A stretch of DNA of 64,000 nt from a virus. Below the pieces are notes generated by a model. That model ran no database searches, was not told the DNA's origin, and saw only the letters and a program-made list of their open reading frames with translations. The stretch covers positions 17,384-81,383 of the IMG/VR virus record IMGVR_UViG_3300049846_000848; one strand, 5' to 3'. The position numbers were made by a program, and so were the translations under genes. Of this stretch, positions 8,890 through 16,980 are shown piece by piece (position 1 is the first letter of the stretch; each line of letters begins with the position of its first letter).

Positions 8890-9693
8890 ATGTTTAGTAA
8901 CACTTCATTTCTAAGGTTAGCGCAGTACAATTCAGCGCTACCTACTATCACTGACGGAGAGTTTGCACCATTGCAAGTAGACTCTACTGGTAGATTGATA
9001 GTATCGCAAGACGTTAATGTAACTATCGATGCCTTAGGATTGAACGGAGCCGGTGACGATTCTAACATCCTAATGGTAGGCAGTGAGGATGGTACTGGAC
9101 TGGGCACTCGTCACGCCCTAGTAGTTGATACTCTCGGTCGTTTGATCATAAAGATGACCGATGGTACCGATGAACTAGCTATCGTTAAAGAAGGTGACTC
9201 ACTAGCTGTAGCAGCTGATGGAGCCGGAGTAGTTGTTTATGGCGTAGATCCTAGCGGCAACGCTAAGATGATGTCATTCGATGACAACGATAACTTAAAA
9301 GTAGTTATTGGGGCTAGCGGAGCAGCCTCTAACGCCTACAGTGATGTAGCTGTAGACGGTGTAGTAGAATCTATCGGTCAGACTTTCCTAGCCGTAGCTT
9401 CTGCTATTACAGTACCTGCTGGACAAGCTCTTGAGATCTACGGAGCTCACGGAGAAGGCGATAAAGATGCTTACTTTAGAGTAGTACGCAAGACTGCTGG
9501 TACAGCTGATGCATTCTACTGGGTAGGTCATGCTAAAGATTCTAAAGACTATGAAGTTATGGCCCCAGCTAATTGCCCTCTAGTTATCACTGGTGGAGCT
9601 ACTATAACAGTAGAACTACAAGCTCGTAAGATGCAAGGTGGTACTGACTTGGCTGCTTCTGGTACCTTGTTCGCTCGTTTGATTACGCTTTAA
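8890..9693 (+). CDS. Beta-rich virion surface protein
   Basis: A 267-aa protein with repeated short beta motifs, such as PLQVDSTGRLIVS, VVDTLGRLIIK and AVAADGAGVVV, spaced as in beta-structured virion appendage proteins. The opening LPTITDGEFAPLQ pattern is one I associate with phage structural proteins. RBS GGGAGG precedes the ATG, and an intrinsic terminator follows. Together with the four genes downstream it looks like a head-decoration or head-fibre set, inferred from position and composition. Confidence 0.7.
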   Translation: MFSNTSFLRLAQYNSALPTITDGEFAPLQVDSTGRLIVSQDVNVTIDALGLNGAGDDSNILMVGSEDGTGLGTRHALVVDTLGRLIIKMTDGTDELAIVKEGDSLAVAADGAGVVVYGVDPSGNAKMMSFDDNDNLKVVIGASGAASNAYSDVAVDGVVESIGQTFLAVASAITVPAGQALEIYGAHGEGDKDAYFRVVRKTAGTADAFYWVGHAKDSKDYEVMAPANCPLVITGGATITVELQARKMQGGTDLAASGTLFARLITL

Positions 9694-9698
9694 TTATA

Positions 9699-9721
9699 GG
9701 GGGCCTAGTGCCCCCTTCTTT
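9699..9721 (+). terminator. Intrinsic terminator
   Basis: GGGGGC (9699-9704) and GCCCCC (9710-9715) form a perfect 6-bp GC stem around a five-base loop, followed by TTCTTT. It sits between two virion protein genes and probably attenuates transcription into the downstream set. Confidence 0.85.
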
Positions 9722-9736
9722 ACCTAAAGAGTAGGT

Positions 9737-10045
9737 ATGTTTAATGATGTTCAAAATGATCTAGATGTTCAATTTTTAGGAGTACCTGAGGCTAAGACCG
9801 TAGGAGTCACCGCAGTACGACTAGACACAACCGTATTAGATGCCCGTGAGGGTATCACTCTATTCGCTAATAAGCGAGTCTATATCGGCGTAAGCAACGC
9901 CGTCACTACTTCAAATTATTACTGGGTACGCTTAGAGAAAGGTACCTTTATAGCATTAGGTCTTAAGGCTGGCGTCCAGGTATGGGCCATCTCTGATTCA
10001 GCTTCAGCTGGGGCGGACGATGTTATGATAGGACAATTCAAATAA
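9737..10045 (+). CDS. Small beta-rich virion protein, unknown
   Basis: A 102-aa protein with a beta pattern (KRVYIGVSNAV, YYWVRLEKGTFIALGL, GVQVWAISD) and no membrane segment. Its stop overlaps the next start (TAATGA), so the two are probably translated together. It resembles small phage structural proteins of the head-appendage type; no named family is assigned. Confidence 0.7.
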   Translation: MFNDVQNDLDVQFLGVPEAKTVGVTAVRLDTTVLDAREGITLFANKRVYIGVSNAVTTSNYYWVRLEKGTFIALGLKAGVQVWAISDSASAGADDVMIGQFK

Positions 10046-10527
10046 TGATACGATGGATTATTCAAGTAGCTAGATCTATCTTCTATGATAAGCTACTTAT
10101 CCCCACTAACTTAGGCGATACGATCCAAGAAGCGATCGACAACCTGTATTTGTTGCAACAAGGTACTGCTACCCCTAACCCATCCTTCGGTAGATCCGGT
10201 AACGTGACTCCAAATACCTGGTTATACCGTGTAGGATTGATACCTAGTAATAAGACTGGAGTACCCGTAGTATTAACTAATGCTAAGATAACTAAAATAC
10301 AGATAGGTACTGAAGACGTAGCCAATTATAGTTTAGAGATATATGAGCATGAAGGTAACGAAGTAAACCTAACTTATATAACTACTGTCAACGTATCTGG
10401 GGTCAGAACCTACGGGTTATCTACCTCACTAAATGTAACCACAGGAAGACAACTAGCTGTAATGGTTAAAACAGGTAGCCCTAAGAATATTGGAGTAGAT
10501 CTAGTCTTAAAGGGTGGAGTAGTTTAA
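10045..10527 (+). CDS. Virion-associated protein with C-terminal beta domain
   Basis: A 160-aa protein. The N-terminus (about 40 aa) is helical and contains LGDTIQEAIDNLY. The rest is a beta-sandwich-like domain (TWLYRVGLIP, SLEIYEHEG, TYITTVNVSG). Such a helical anchor plus beta head is common in trimeric head or tail appendages. The start overlaps the upstream stop by one base. Function is inferred from context. Confidence 0.65.
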   Translation: MIRWIIQVARSIFYDKLLIPTNLGDTIQEAIDNLYLLQQGTATPNPSFGRSGNVTPNTWLYRVGLIPSNKTGVPVVLTNAKITKIQIGTEDVANYSLEIYEHEGNEVNLTYITTVNVSGVRTYGLSTSLNVTTGRQLAVMVKTGSPKNIGVDLVLKGGVV

Positions 10528-10537
10528 GGATGATTAT

Positions 10538-11314
10538 ATGTCTAAAATACTAAAGAATACAACTGCAAGCCCTATAATTATATCAGATACTGGTATAACT
10601 TTACCAGCTTCTCCTGCTACCTATACTATACCCTATCAGGATTATCTTATATGGGGAGCTTCAAGTAATATAGTAGCTCACGTAGGCACTGGGGCAGTCA
10701 TAGTTAACGATGGTAGTCAAAACTTAAGCGCATCCGATGGGATGTCATTATTAAAAGGATTCTACCCTCACCAGATAATAGGAGCTACGACAGGTACTCC
10801 TATAGGTAATATTGCAGATCGTTTAAAAGTAGATACGATTATTACTCCTACTGCAGGGTCCATACCTAGCACGGATAATAAGCTTAGGTATGATGACATG
10901 AACGCATCTACTGGAGGTGTTGCTAGAGGTACTATAGTGCCTATTACTGGATGGACTCAAGTCTATTCATATACGGGTACTGGAATATTGTTCTCTTTTT
11001 TATTGAATATTGAAGAAAAATCATCATGGAGAGTAAGATTAGTAGTAGATGGTAATGAAATCTTTGGGTCTAACGGTATGTTAATGGGCGATCTGGTGTC
11101 AGATACTGCTTATGATTTAGACGATGCAGGTTCTCCTCTTTCATCTAATGAAGGTAACTTCGGATTAAGTTTGGAAGAGCATGATCGATTCGTGTGGAAC
11201 TGCCCAAACTCTTTCCCTATAAGATTCGATACCTCAGTACAGCTACTCGTCCAGCGTATAGCCACTACTAAGAAATTCCAAGCTGGTTTAATTATCTTAA
11301 CTAAAGAGACTTAA
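10538..11314 (+). CDS. Virion appendage protein, unknown
   Basis: A 258-aa protein with an N-terminal small domain ending in GAVIVNDGSQNLSASDG, a pattern I associate with phage particle proteins. After a short linker comes a beta-rich C-terminal domain (residues about 125-258) with SSWRVRLVVDGNEIFGS. The RBS AGGA lies upstream. It sits in a run of four similar-looking genes and probably contributes to the same structure. Confidence 0.65.
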   Translation: MSKILKNTTASPIIISDTGITLPASPATYTIPYQDYLIWGASSNIVAHVGTGAVIVNDGSQNLSASDGMSLLKGFYPHQIIGATTGTPIGNIADRLKVDTIITPTAGSIPSTDNKLRYDDMNASTGGVARGTIVPITGWTQVYSYTGTGILFSFLLNIEEKSSWRVRLVVDGNEIFGSNGMLMGDLVSDTAYDLDDAGSPLSSNEGNFGLSLEEHDRFVWNCPNSFPIRFDTSVQLLVQRIATTKKFQAGLIILTKET

Positions 11315-11315
11315 T

Positions 11316-11942
11316 ATGTTTAAAGTTACTTGGCCAGAAATTAAATCATTAGTCACCAGTAAACGATTGAATTTACAATATCTAGAGAATGATACTACTT
11401 ATAAGTTATGGATATTAGAAGGAAGTATGCCTATAATATGCGAACTATCTAAGAATCCTTCAGATACTACTCATTTAGATGATTTCGTAAATAACTACAA
11501 AGCCTCATGCAATAAGCCGTCGGTGACTAATACCTTAAACGTAGGAATAAGAGAGGCCCACAATCACCGAGCTAGATTGAAGGGTATAATTAATAATGCA
11601 TCTGCTCCAGTAAATACCACTACTTATTTCTATTGGACTATACCTCAATTAACTTGGCTGGGAGTTAATAAGCAATCCTATTTCGACGGGGTACAGTTCT
11701 TTACGGTGGACTCCTCTGCAGGAGATACCATATCACTATCAGTTACCGATGCCAGTGACAATGTATTAGAAACATTCTGCGAGGACTGGAATGTATTCCC
11801 TAATACTTTAGAGGAAGTAAAACTATATAAAGCTAGATTATATCCAGGTTATAAACTTAGGATAGCCTATACTAATTCATCGGCTACTAACGTAGCCAAG
11901 ATATCAGTAAACATATTTAGGCATTTAGATGAACTCACCTAA
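11316..11942 (+). CDS. Virion appendage protein, unknown
   Basis: A 208-aa protein with a mixed N-terminal domain (residues 1-85) and a beta-rich C-terminal domain containing TTYFYWTIPQL, FFTVDSSAGDTISLSV and YPGYKLRIAYT. The C-terminal half has the feel of the preceding protein's C-terminal domain. It starts two bases after the previous stop and overlaps the next gene by 14 bases. No family recognised. Confidence 0.65.
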   Translation: MFKVTWPEIKSLVTSKRLNLQYLENDTTYKLWILEGSMPIICELSKNPSDTTHLDDFVNNYKASCNKPSVTNTLNVGIREAHNHRARLKGIINNASAPVNTTTYFYWTIPQLTWLGVNKQSYFDGVQFFTVDSSAGDTISLSVTDASDNVLETFCEDWNVFPNTLEEVKLYKARLYPGYKLRIAYTNSSATNVAKISVNIFRHLDELT

Positions 11943-12471
11943 TAAGATATTCTTTGGTTATTCCAGACCAAAAAAGAAACTTCCTCTGCCTTTATTTAGC
12001 TGGGCTATACGCCTATTCTATGGGTGGATACCCTTCTCTCACGTAATGGTATTCTGGTATTCAGAGACAGCTAAAAGCCCTGTATATTATGAGGCTAGCG
12101 GGCATGAGCTAAAGTTCCTAGGGTTTAGAGCATTCCATCAACGATCGGAGCTAGTGGAAGTATGGTCCAGGGAAGTAACCCCTCTACAGCAGGCTCAATT
12201 AACCGACTACTGTATGCGTAAAGCCGGTACCAAGTATGGTACCTTGCAGATAATTGGGATCATCCTAGCCCGTCTATTAAGACTTAAATATAATCCTATA
12301 GATAGGGGTAGTTCAGCCCAGGTGTGCTCAGAAATAGCGGGGCGTATTATAGAAGATATCTTCAATGAATCCACGCACTTAGACTTAGATCTAGCTGGAC
12401 CCCCGGAATTACGGGAGTTTATGTTTCATTCTCCTAACTTCAAACTAGAGTGGTCGCGTATAATTAAATAG
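11929..12471 (+). CDS. YiiX/NlpC-P60-like permuted papain-fold peptidase
   Basis: A 180-aa protein with the order expected for circularly permuted papain-fold enzymes: His38 in FSHVMVFW, an acidic residue in YYEASGHEL (Glu55) and the nucleophile Cys133 in QVCSEIAGRI, plus the TKYG segment (101-104) seen before the helical insert. These enzymes cut amide bonds in cell-wall peptides or lipids. The next gene encodes a coiled-coil membrane protein, so a lysis or entry role is possible. Substrate is unknown. There is no signal peptide. Confidence 0.7.
   Translation: MNSPNKIFFGYSRPKKKLPLPLFSWAIRLFYGWIPFSHVMVFWYSETAKSPVYYEASGHELKFLGFRAFHQRSELVEVWSREVTPLQQAQLTDYCMRKAGTKYGTLQIIGIILARLLRLKYNPIDRGSSAQVCSEIAGRIIEDIFNESTHLDLDLAGPPELREFMFHSPNFKLEWSRIIK
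12457..12466 (+). promoter_or_regulatory. Putative late promoter, copy C
   Basis: CGTATAATTA overlaps the last codons of the peptidase gene and lies 32 bases (from TATAAT) before the ATG at 12496. It is coding and could be chance, but its distance to the next start matches the other copies. Confidence 0.45.
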
Positions 12472-12495
12472 ATAGGCGTGGGGCAGGATGTTATT

Positions 12496-12801
12496 ATGAA
12501 TAATGATAAGTTGTTAGAGTTGATTATCGCTAAGCAAGACCGAATGGACGACCACTTATCTGACATTAAAACTACACTAGCTCAGAACACCTCCGTTCTA
12601 GAAGAGCACCAAAGACGCTCCCTGGCCAATGAAGAAGCTGTATCCCTAATGCGATCTGAGTTTAAGCCTATCCGAGAACACGTTATTAAAGTCCAGACGT
12701 TCGCCCACATATTCAAGCTTATATGTGCCTGGACTGCCGGTATAACCGCCTTTCTACTGTCAGCCTTAGGGATATACGAGCTTATCCTAAAGCTATTCTA
12801 A
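12496..12801 (+). CDS. Coiled-coil protein with C-terminal membrane anchor (XhlA-like)
   Basis: A 101-aa protein: an N-terminal charged coiled coil (about residues 1-65) and one C-terminal membrane helix (LICAWTAGITAFLLSALGIYELILKL). This layout resembles XhlA-type lysis-associated proteins. The ATG at 12496 is preferred because GGGGCAGG lies just upstream; an in-frame GTG at 12478 would add six residues. Adjacent to a papain-like peptidase, it may belong to a lysis or membrane-associated pair. Confidence 0.65.
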   Translation: MNNDKLLELIIAKQDRMDDHLSDIKTTLAQNTSVLEEHQRRSLANEEAVSLMRSEFKPIREHVIKVQTFAHIFKLICAWTAGITAFLLSALGIYELILKLF

Positions 12802-12814
12802 TACCCCTTAAACC

Positions 12815-12830
12815 CGTATAATTACTAGAG
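12815..12830 (+). promoter_or_regulatory. Putative late promoter, copy D
   Basis: CGTATAATTACTAGAG is identical over 16 bases to copies A and F. It lies in the short gap before the connector gene, 28 bases from TATAAT to ATG. No -35 is seen. Confidence 0.65.
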
Positions 12831-12849
12831 ACACCTTAAAGGAGCCCCC

Positions 12850-13563
12850 ATGGCTACTAATCAGACTCTTAATTCATTCGGGGTAAGACAACCAGCCCGC
12901 CCCATCGTAAGCCTATCCGATATTAAGGCATGGCTTAACATCCCAGAATCAGAGACTAAGTACGACCTAACCCTAAACATAATCAATGCGTCGGTAGCCC
13001 AAGAGTTCGAGCAATATATCGACAGCCCTATCCTAACTATCACCGTAGACGAGATATTTGATGCCGATAACTCCGACTCCATTGTACCTAGCCAGCGCCC
13101 AGTAAGACAGATCGACTACGTGTTTATGGATGACTCCGGTCAGTTTGATGGATTAACTACCCCAGCAGATCGGGAGGCTTCTAACATGAAGCTAGACCCT
13201 AGTTCATACTTCCTTAGGGATGATGGCACTATCGTAAGTAATAACTCTGCAGCTGGTATTGATCTATGGAACTATGTCTTCGGTTATGGTAAAGGTTCTA
13301 TCATGGTCCAGTATAAAGCGGGCTATGCTGATACTTTAGGTGAAGTGCCCTCAGATCTTAAGCATGCTGCGTTAATGCGCATTAACCAGCAATATCATCT
13401 AAAGCAAAACAATGCTATCAATGTTAAATCAAAATCAGCTAATGAGTCTTCCGTAACTTATGAGCTAGGTATGCCTAAAGAAGTTAAAGATATCCTAGAT
13501 CGCTATGTAGACTATTCGTTCCATAAAGCTAATACTAGAATCAAAAAGTATTACGAGTTATAA
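12850..13563 (+). CDS. Head-tail connector (HK97 gp6-like)
   Basis: A 237-aa protein. Its N-terminal half has the connector pattern: VSLSDIKAWLNIPES, then a helix with IINASVAQEFEQYI, then PVRQIDYVF. A long loop and helical C-terminus follow. These proteins form a ring under the portal to which neck proteins attach. A late-promoter copy and the RBS AAGGAG precede it, and a gp10-like gene follows four bases later, the usual order. Confidence 0.8.
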   Translation: MATNQTLNSFGVRQPARPIVSLSDIKAWLNIPESETKYDLTLNIINASVAQEFEQYIDSPILTITVDEIFDADNSDSIVPSQRPVRQIDYVFMDDSGQFDGLTTPADREASNMKLDPSSYFLRDDGTIVSNNSAAGIDLWNYVFGYGKGSIMVQYKAGYADTLGEVPSDLKHAALMRINQQYHLKQNNAINVKSKSANESSVTYELGMPKEVKDILDRYVDYSFHKANTRIKKYYEL

Positions 13564-13566
13564 TCT

Positions 13567-14103
13567 ATGTTAGGCATAGAAGTACAATCCGCCCTTAAAG
13601 AGTTCGGCTTAGCTATGCGTAACCTAGATCGCAAGCTAGATGCCGTTACTAAGTTATGGATTGTTCAAGCTGCCTTCATGATAGAGAATTCAGCTAAGAA
13701 AAAGGTATCGGAGACAGTCAATAAGAGGGTTAAGATACCTGGATTAATGCGTAGCGGATTATTATTAAACTCTATATCTAGTTCATTCGATTATAAGAAT
13801 GGACGAGCAGAAGCATTAATAGGCCCTAGAAACGTAATCTACGCTCGTATGAGAGAATATGGTGGAGTAGTCAGACCAAAGAAAGCTAAACGCTTATTCA
13901 TCCCTATATCACGTAAAGGTCAGCGTATTGGTCCTCAAAGAGATAAGTCTAAACGAGGAGACTTAAAGATGGGGGTAGACTTCGTCCTAGCTAAGCAAGC
14001 TGTAATACCAGCTAGACCATATATGCGGCCAGCTTACTTTAACAATCAAGACAAGATGATAGAGCTATTATTAGATATGATAGCTAAACGTCTATTAGGA
14101 TAA
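13567..14103 (+). CDS. HK97 gp10-like neck/tail completion protein
   Basis: A 178-aa protein with gp10-family signs: a helical N-terminus, RSGLLLNSISSSF, the YARMREYGGVV segment, and the C-terminal IPARPYMRPA before the last helix. These proteins join the head-tail interface. The start lacks a strong ribosome site, so coupling to the upstream connector gene is likely. Confidence 0.85.
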   Translation: MLGIEVQSALKEFGLAMRNLDRKLDAVTKLWIVQAAFMIENSAKKKVSETVNKRVKIPGLMRSGLLLNSISSSFDYKNGRAEALIGPRNVIYARMREYGGVVRPKKAKRLFIPISRKGQRIGPQRDKSKRGDLKMGVDFVLAKQAVIPARPYMRPAYFNNQDKMIELLLDMIAKRLLG

Positions 14104-14106
14104 TAT

Positions 14107-14577
14107 ATGGCTTGCGGTAATGGATCACGACGAGAGATACTAGACTCGCTAATACTTAGAGTAAAAAGTGTCACCAAAGCTAACGGTTATAGATTTAACG
14201 TAGTCGACTGTAATCTAGACTTAAAGAATCCAGAGCAACTAATGGAGCACGAGACTCCAATGGTTTACGTTATACCTACATCTGAGCGCAGGACTGGTGG
14301 AGTAGGCGGATTATACAAGGCTACATGGTCTATTGATCTCTATATCGTAGCTAAGCAAGTATCAATCCTAGAGATGTATGACCTAGTAGATGATATCGAA
14401 GATGCTTTATATGGGATTAAAGGACAACTACCTAAGCTACAGGGATGCTCTATTAATATGCTACGGGTAGTAGACGTAGCTATAGACGGTCAGATGCTAA
14501 CCCAAGAACAAAACTATAGCCAAGCCTTAATAGCAATAGAATTAGACTGGAGCCATCAAGCTCATCGCCAGCCTTAG
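14107..14577 (+). CDS. Probable tail terminator protein
   Basis: A 156-aa protein with the layout of gpU or DUF3168-type tail terminators: an N-terminal helix (EILDSLILRVKSV), ETPMVYVIPTSE, a beta segment TWSIDLYIVAK, then a helix and a final strand (ALIAIELDW). It would cap the tail tube at the neck. It directly follows the gp10-like gene, as expected. It is the last gene of the head module before the accessory region and overlaps the 3' end of the minus-strand gene by four bases. Confidence 0.75.
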   Translation: MACGNGSRREILDSLILRVKSVTKANGYRFNVVDCNLDLKNPEQLMEHETPMVYVIPTSERRTGGVGGLYKATWSIDLYIVAKQVSILEMYDLVDDIEDALYGIKGQLPKLQGCSINMLRVVDVAIDGQMLTQEQNYSQALIAIELDWSHQAHRQP

Positions 14578-15008
14578 ATCTTATCTATCTCACTAAATAT
14601 ATAATTATTACATTCAGTTAACTTCTGCTCTAGCATGGCTTTGTCGTTGTTCTTACGACATAACCCGCTGGGATGGGGCAGCTCGAAATAATCTATACCC
14701 CACTTATCTAAAGTCTTAACCGCCTCTTTACCTAAAGCCACCACCTTACAATTAGAGATATATTCAGTATTAGTAGAATCTAATCCAGTCTTATAATGCA
14801 CTGTAATAAAATCAACTACTTGTCGTATAGATATTATATGACATTGATTAATCATGTTGATCTGACTGTGATGGACATACATTCGACGACACCAATCCAT
14901 CAAGGTATCGTAGCTTTTAGTCCCCCAAAAAGCTAGGTAAGGGTGGACATTCTTAGGGCTAGGTTTATCTCCTACGAATAGAATCTGAGGGTAGTTAGCT
15001 GGCTTCAT
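14574..15008 (-). CDS. Uracil-DNA glycosylase superfamily protein
   Basis: A 144-aa protein with UDG-fold landmarks: an N-terminal strand and loop ILFVGDKPSPKN (10-20), the strand VVALGKEA (89-96), and the C-terminal loop LPHPSGLCRK (110-119) with the HPSG motif. The family excises uracil or acts on related bases, but it also has non-enzymatic members. I chose the ATG at 15008 because AGGAGG lies just upstream and family members start close to the first strand; a TTG at 15056 is in frame. It is convergent with the tail terminator gene, a moron-like arrangement. Confidence 0.65.
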   Translation of the reverse strand: MKPANYPQILFVGDKPSPKNVHPYLAFWGTKSYDTLMDWCRRMYVHHSQINMINQCHIISIRQVVDFITVHYKTGLDSTNTEYISNCKVVALGKEAVKTLDKWGIDYFELPHPSGLCRKNNDKAMLEQKLTECNNYIFSEIDKI

Positions 15009-15069
15009 CCCACCTCCTGTATCAATAAAGGTACTTGACATTAAGATCATAGTCAACTAAACTAATTTT

Positions 15070-15342
15070 ATGGATGAAAAGAAATATCCCGACATGATTA
15101 AAGACATAGCCAAGACTGACCCTTCGATCTATGCCAGCTATGATATATTAATAATCAAGTACTTACGATCATTAGAGTTATTAAATAAGCTGCATAAGGA
15201 TATGACTACCTTAATGGATACGGCTAATGAGATAGCCTTTCACGTCCCCGAGCAGTATATCCTTAAGTTCTCGCAACATTACGCTACTATTAAGGGTATG
15301 AAGTATGAGATCGAAGACAATATTAAAGAGATTAATCAATAA
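15070..15342 (+). CDS. Small helical protein, unknown
   Basis: A 90-aa protein, almost entirely helical by composition (YLRSLELLNKLHKDM, KFSQHYATIKGMKYEIEDNIKEI). No convincing ribosome site precedes the ATG, so it may be weakly expressed. It faces away from the UDG-like gene, with only 61 bases between starts. No function can be assigned. Confidence 0.6.
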   Translation: MDEKKYPDMIKDIAKTDPSIYASYDILIIKYLRSLELLNKLHKDMTTLMDTANEIAFHVPEQYILKFSQHYATIKGMKYEIEDNIKEINQ

Positions 15343-15351
15343 GGAGTATAG

Positions 15352-15660
15352 ATGGGAGCAGCATTAGCTATCTTAAATGAGACTGAAGTACTTGAGCCTA
15401 AGTTTAAAGATGGAGATGACGGAGGGGAAGCATTACCTCCAGATAAGATTACGGTACATAATACGGTTAATGGATGGTCTATTAAGCTATCTTTTACCCA
15501 AGAAGATGGGACTATTCTAGAAGAGCGGTTCTCATTCGTAGCCGGAGCTGAGCCAGCAGAACAAGCTGGATTTAACGCGGCTATTAAATTGATAGCAGCT
15601 GCCATGGGAACCGATCCAGCGAAGGTTAATATAACTAGTGATGAGGCTGTGGTTGAATAA
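15352..15660 (+). CDS. Small acidic protein, unknown
   Basis: A 102-aa protein with an acidic N-terminal segment (KFKDGDDGGEALPPDK), a beta pattern (GWSIKLSFTQEDG) and a C-terminal helix rich in Ala. RBS AAGGAG is good. Its end overlaps the next gene by 20 bases. No family recognised. Confidence 0.7.
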   Translation: MGAALAILNETEVLEPKFKDGDDGGEALPPDKITVHNTVNGWSIKLSFTQEDGTILEERFSFVAGAEPAEQAGFNAAIKLIAAAMGTDPAKVNITSDEAVVE

Positions 15661-15940
15661 CGCACAATCATTCAAAGATGCGGTACTGGCACTACGTCAC
15701 TGTACCAGTGAATATATTATAATTAAGAATAAAAAGGTAGCTGATCCAGAATTAGTAAACATAAGAAGGGAATTATTAGTATCTGCTCTATTCAGATATA
15801 GAAGAGTTAAAGCCGATGTACTCAGGGAGATAGCTAATAGGATCTTCACCCCAGATCAGACAAAGATACTAGACGCGGCTATGCGAACGGGGGATGCCGC
15901 TTATTCCAGAGCTAGACTAGCCATAAAGATAGGAGCATAA
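15641..15940 (+). CDS. Small basic helical protein, unknown
   Basis: A 99-aa basic helical protein (NIRRELLVSALFRYRRVKADVLREI) ending in RARLAIKIGA. The start is uncertain: GTG at 15638, ATG at 15641 and TTG at 15653 are in frame. The last has GAGG at good spacing but the ATG is the conservative choice. It could bind nucleic acid, judged only by its charge. Confidence 0.55.
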   Translation: MRLWLNNAQSFKDAVLALRHCTSEYIIIKNKKVADPELVNIRRELLVSALFRYRRVKADVLREIANRIFTPDQTKILDAAMRTGDAAYSRARLAIKIGA

Positions 15941-15942
15941 CT

Positions 15943-16131
15943 ATGGCATGTAAACGATGCAAAAAGACCGTGTACGGAGTATTCGTTACTTATACTGAGA
16001 GCGGAGTCATAGCTTTACTTAAACTATTTCATAGACAAGAACAAGCACAAGCATTCGCTGACTTACAGTCCAATACTTTAGATACTAATATATTCACTAT
16101 AGCGGTACAAGAACTGCCAGTAGAGGCTTAG
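15943..16131 (+). CDS. Small CxxC protein, unknown
   Basis: A 62-aa protein beginning MACKRCKKTVYG, with one CxxC pair near the N-terminus and a helical middle. RBS GGAG lies upstream, and its stop abuts the next ATG, so it is co-translated with the exonuclease gene. Function unknown. Confidence 0.65.
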   Translation: MACKRCKKTVYGVFVTYTESGVIALLKLFHRQEQAQAFADLQSNTLDTNIFTIAVQELPVEA

Positions 16132-16725
16132 ATGATTAAGATAGCTATAGACCTAGAATTAGAAAGAAATAATGACGGAATACAGGTCACTGATTCCACC
16201 GTAGATAAGCCAGAAATCATTCAGCTAGGTATATGCGTATTCAATTCAGTTACTGGAGAGATATTACAGACTACCTCATTGGATATTCATAAGCCTTATA
16301 GACTATCCACCTATATACAAAAGCTAACTAAGATTAAGCCAGAAGATTTAAATAATTCTAGTTTAACCATCCATGACGCCTATAACTACCTAGTAGCTAT
16401 CAGGGATCAGTATGATGCTTCAAGGAATATTATTGAGTGGGGTGCCGGAGACATGGCTGCTCTTCTAGCTGAAGTTCAACCAGAACAGTCTAGCTTCGGC
16501 TCAGCTATAAACGCCAAGCACCTATACCAGATGATTATGCAGGCTAAGGGACTAAACGATAAAGGCGGATTAGCCAAATCCTTAGGTAAGCTAGGGATGC
16601 AATTTAAACCCTGGAATAACCACGGTAAGCACCAAGCCGGAGCTGACTCGTTTAATACTGCCAGGTTATACCTTAAGTTATTAGAATTATGTAAGACTAT
16701 TGACTTAACTATCATTAAGGTTTAA
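16132..16725 (+). CDS. DEDDh 3'-5' exonuclease (DnaQ/RNase T-like)
   Basis: A 197-aa protein with the three exonuclease motifs: ExoI AIDLELE (Asp7, Glu9), ExoII EWGAGDMAALL (Asp107) and ExoIII KHQAGADSFNTARL (His167, Asp172), the DEDDh subclass. Such enzymes trim 3' ends of DNA or RNA using two metal ions. Length fits a stand-alone domain. It may proofread phage replication or process RNA; the substrate cannot be read from the sequence. Confidence 0.85.
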   Translation: MIKIAIDLELERNNDGIQVTDSTVDKPEIIQLGICVFNSVTGEILQTTSLDIHKPYRLSTYIQKLTKIKPEDLNNSSLTIHDAYNYLVAIRDQYDASRNIIEWGAGDMAALLAEVQPEQSSFGSAINAKHLYQMIMQAKGLNDKGGLAKSLGKLGMQFKPWNNHGKHQAGADSFNTARLYLKLLELCKTIDLTIIKV

Positions 16726-16746
16726 CCTCTAGTAATGGAGGTACGT

Positions 16747-16971
16747 ATGAATACAGCTACTAACTACGCAGAAGAACATCGTAAGGAAGAAGAGTATCAA
16801 GCCAGGATAGCTAAGATACGTCAGATTCAACAATCTGGTGTATTTATGGATAGACTATACCCAGGTCCAGGTAAAGTTATTTATGTAGACTTTAAGTCTA
16901 AGCGCAAGATTAAAGAAGAAGTGTATGAATACGTCGGTAGCAGTCACTATTATGCCGGCAATCTTGAATAG
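16747..16971 (+). CDS. Small protein, unknown
   Basis: A 74-aa protein: an N-terminal charged helix (EEHRKEEEYQARIAKIRQIQQ) and a short C-terminal part ending in SSHYYAGNLE. The ATG at 16747 follows GGAGGT directly; the earlier in-frame ATG at 16735 overlaps that ribosome site and was rejected. Function unknown. Confidence 0.65.
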   Translation: MNTATNYAEEHRKEEEYQARIAKIRQIQQSGVFMDRLYPGPGKVIYVDFKSKRKIKEEVYEYVGSSHYYAGNLE

Positions 16972-16980
16972 GAGTTATTT

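Noticed and set aside
8589-9107. Minus-strand frames under the small head genes
   Set aside because: They overlap genes with good ribosome sites and have no start signals of their own.
11584-11593. GGTATAATTA in the 208-aa gene
   Set aside because: Differs at the first base (G for C) and is explained by codons Gly-Ile-Ile-Asn. No gene starts downstream.
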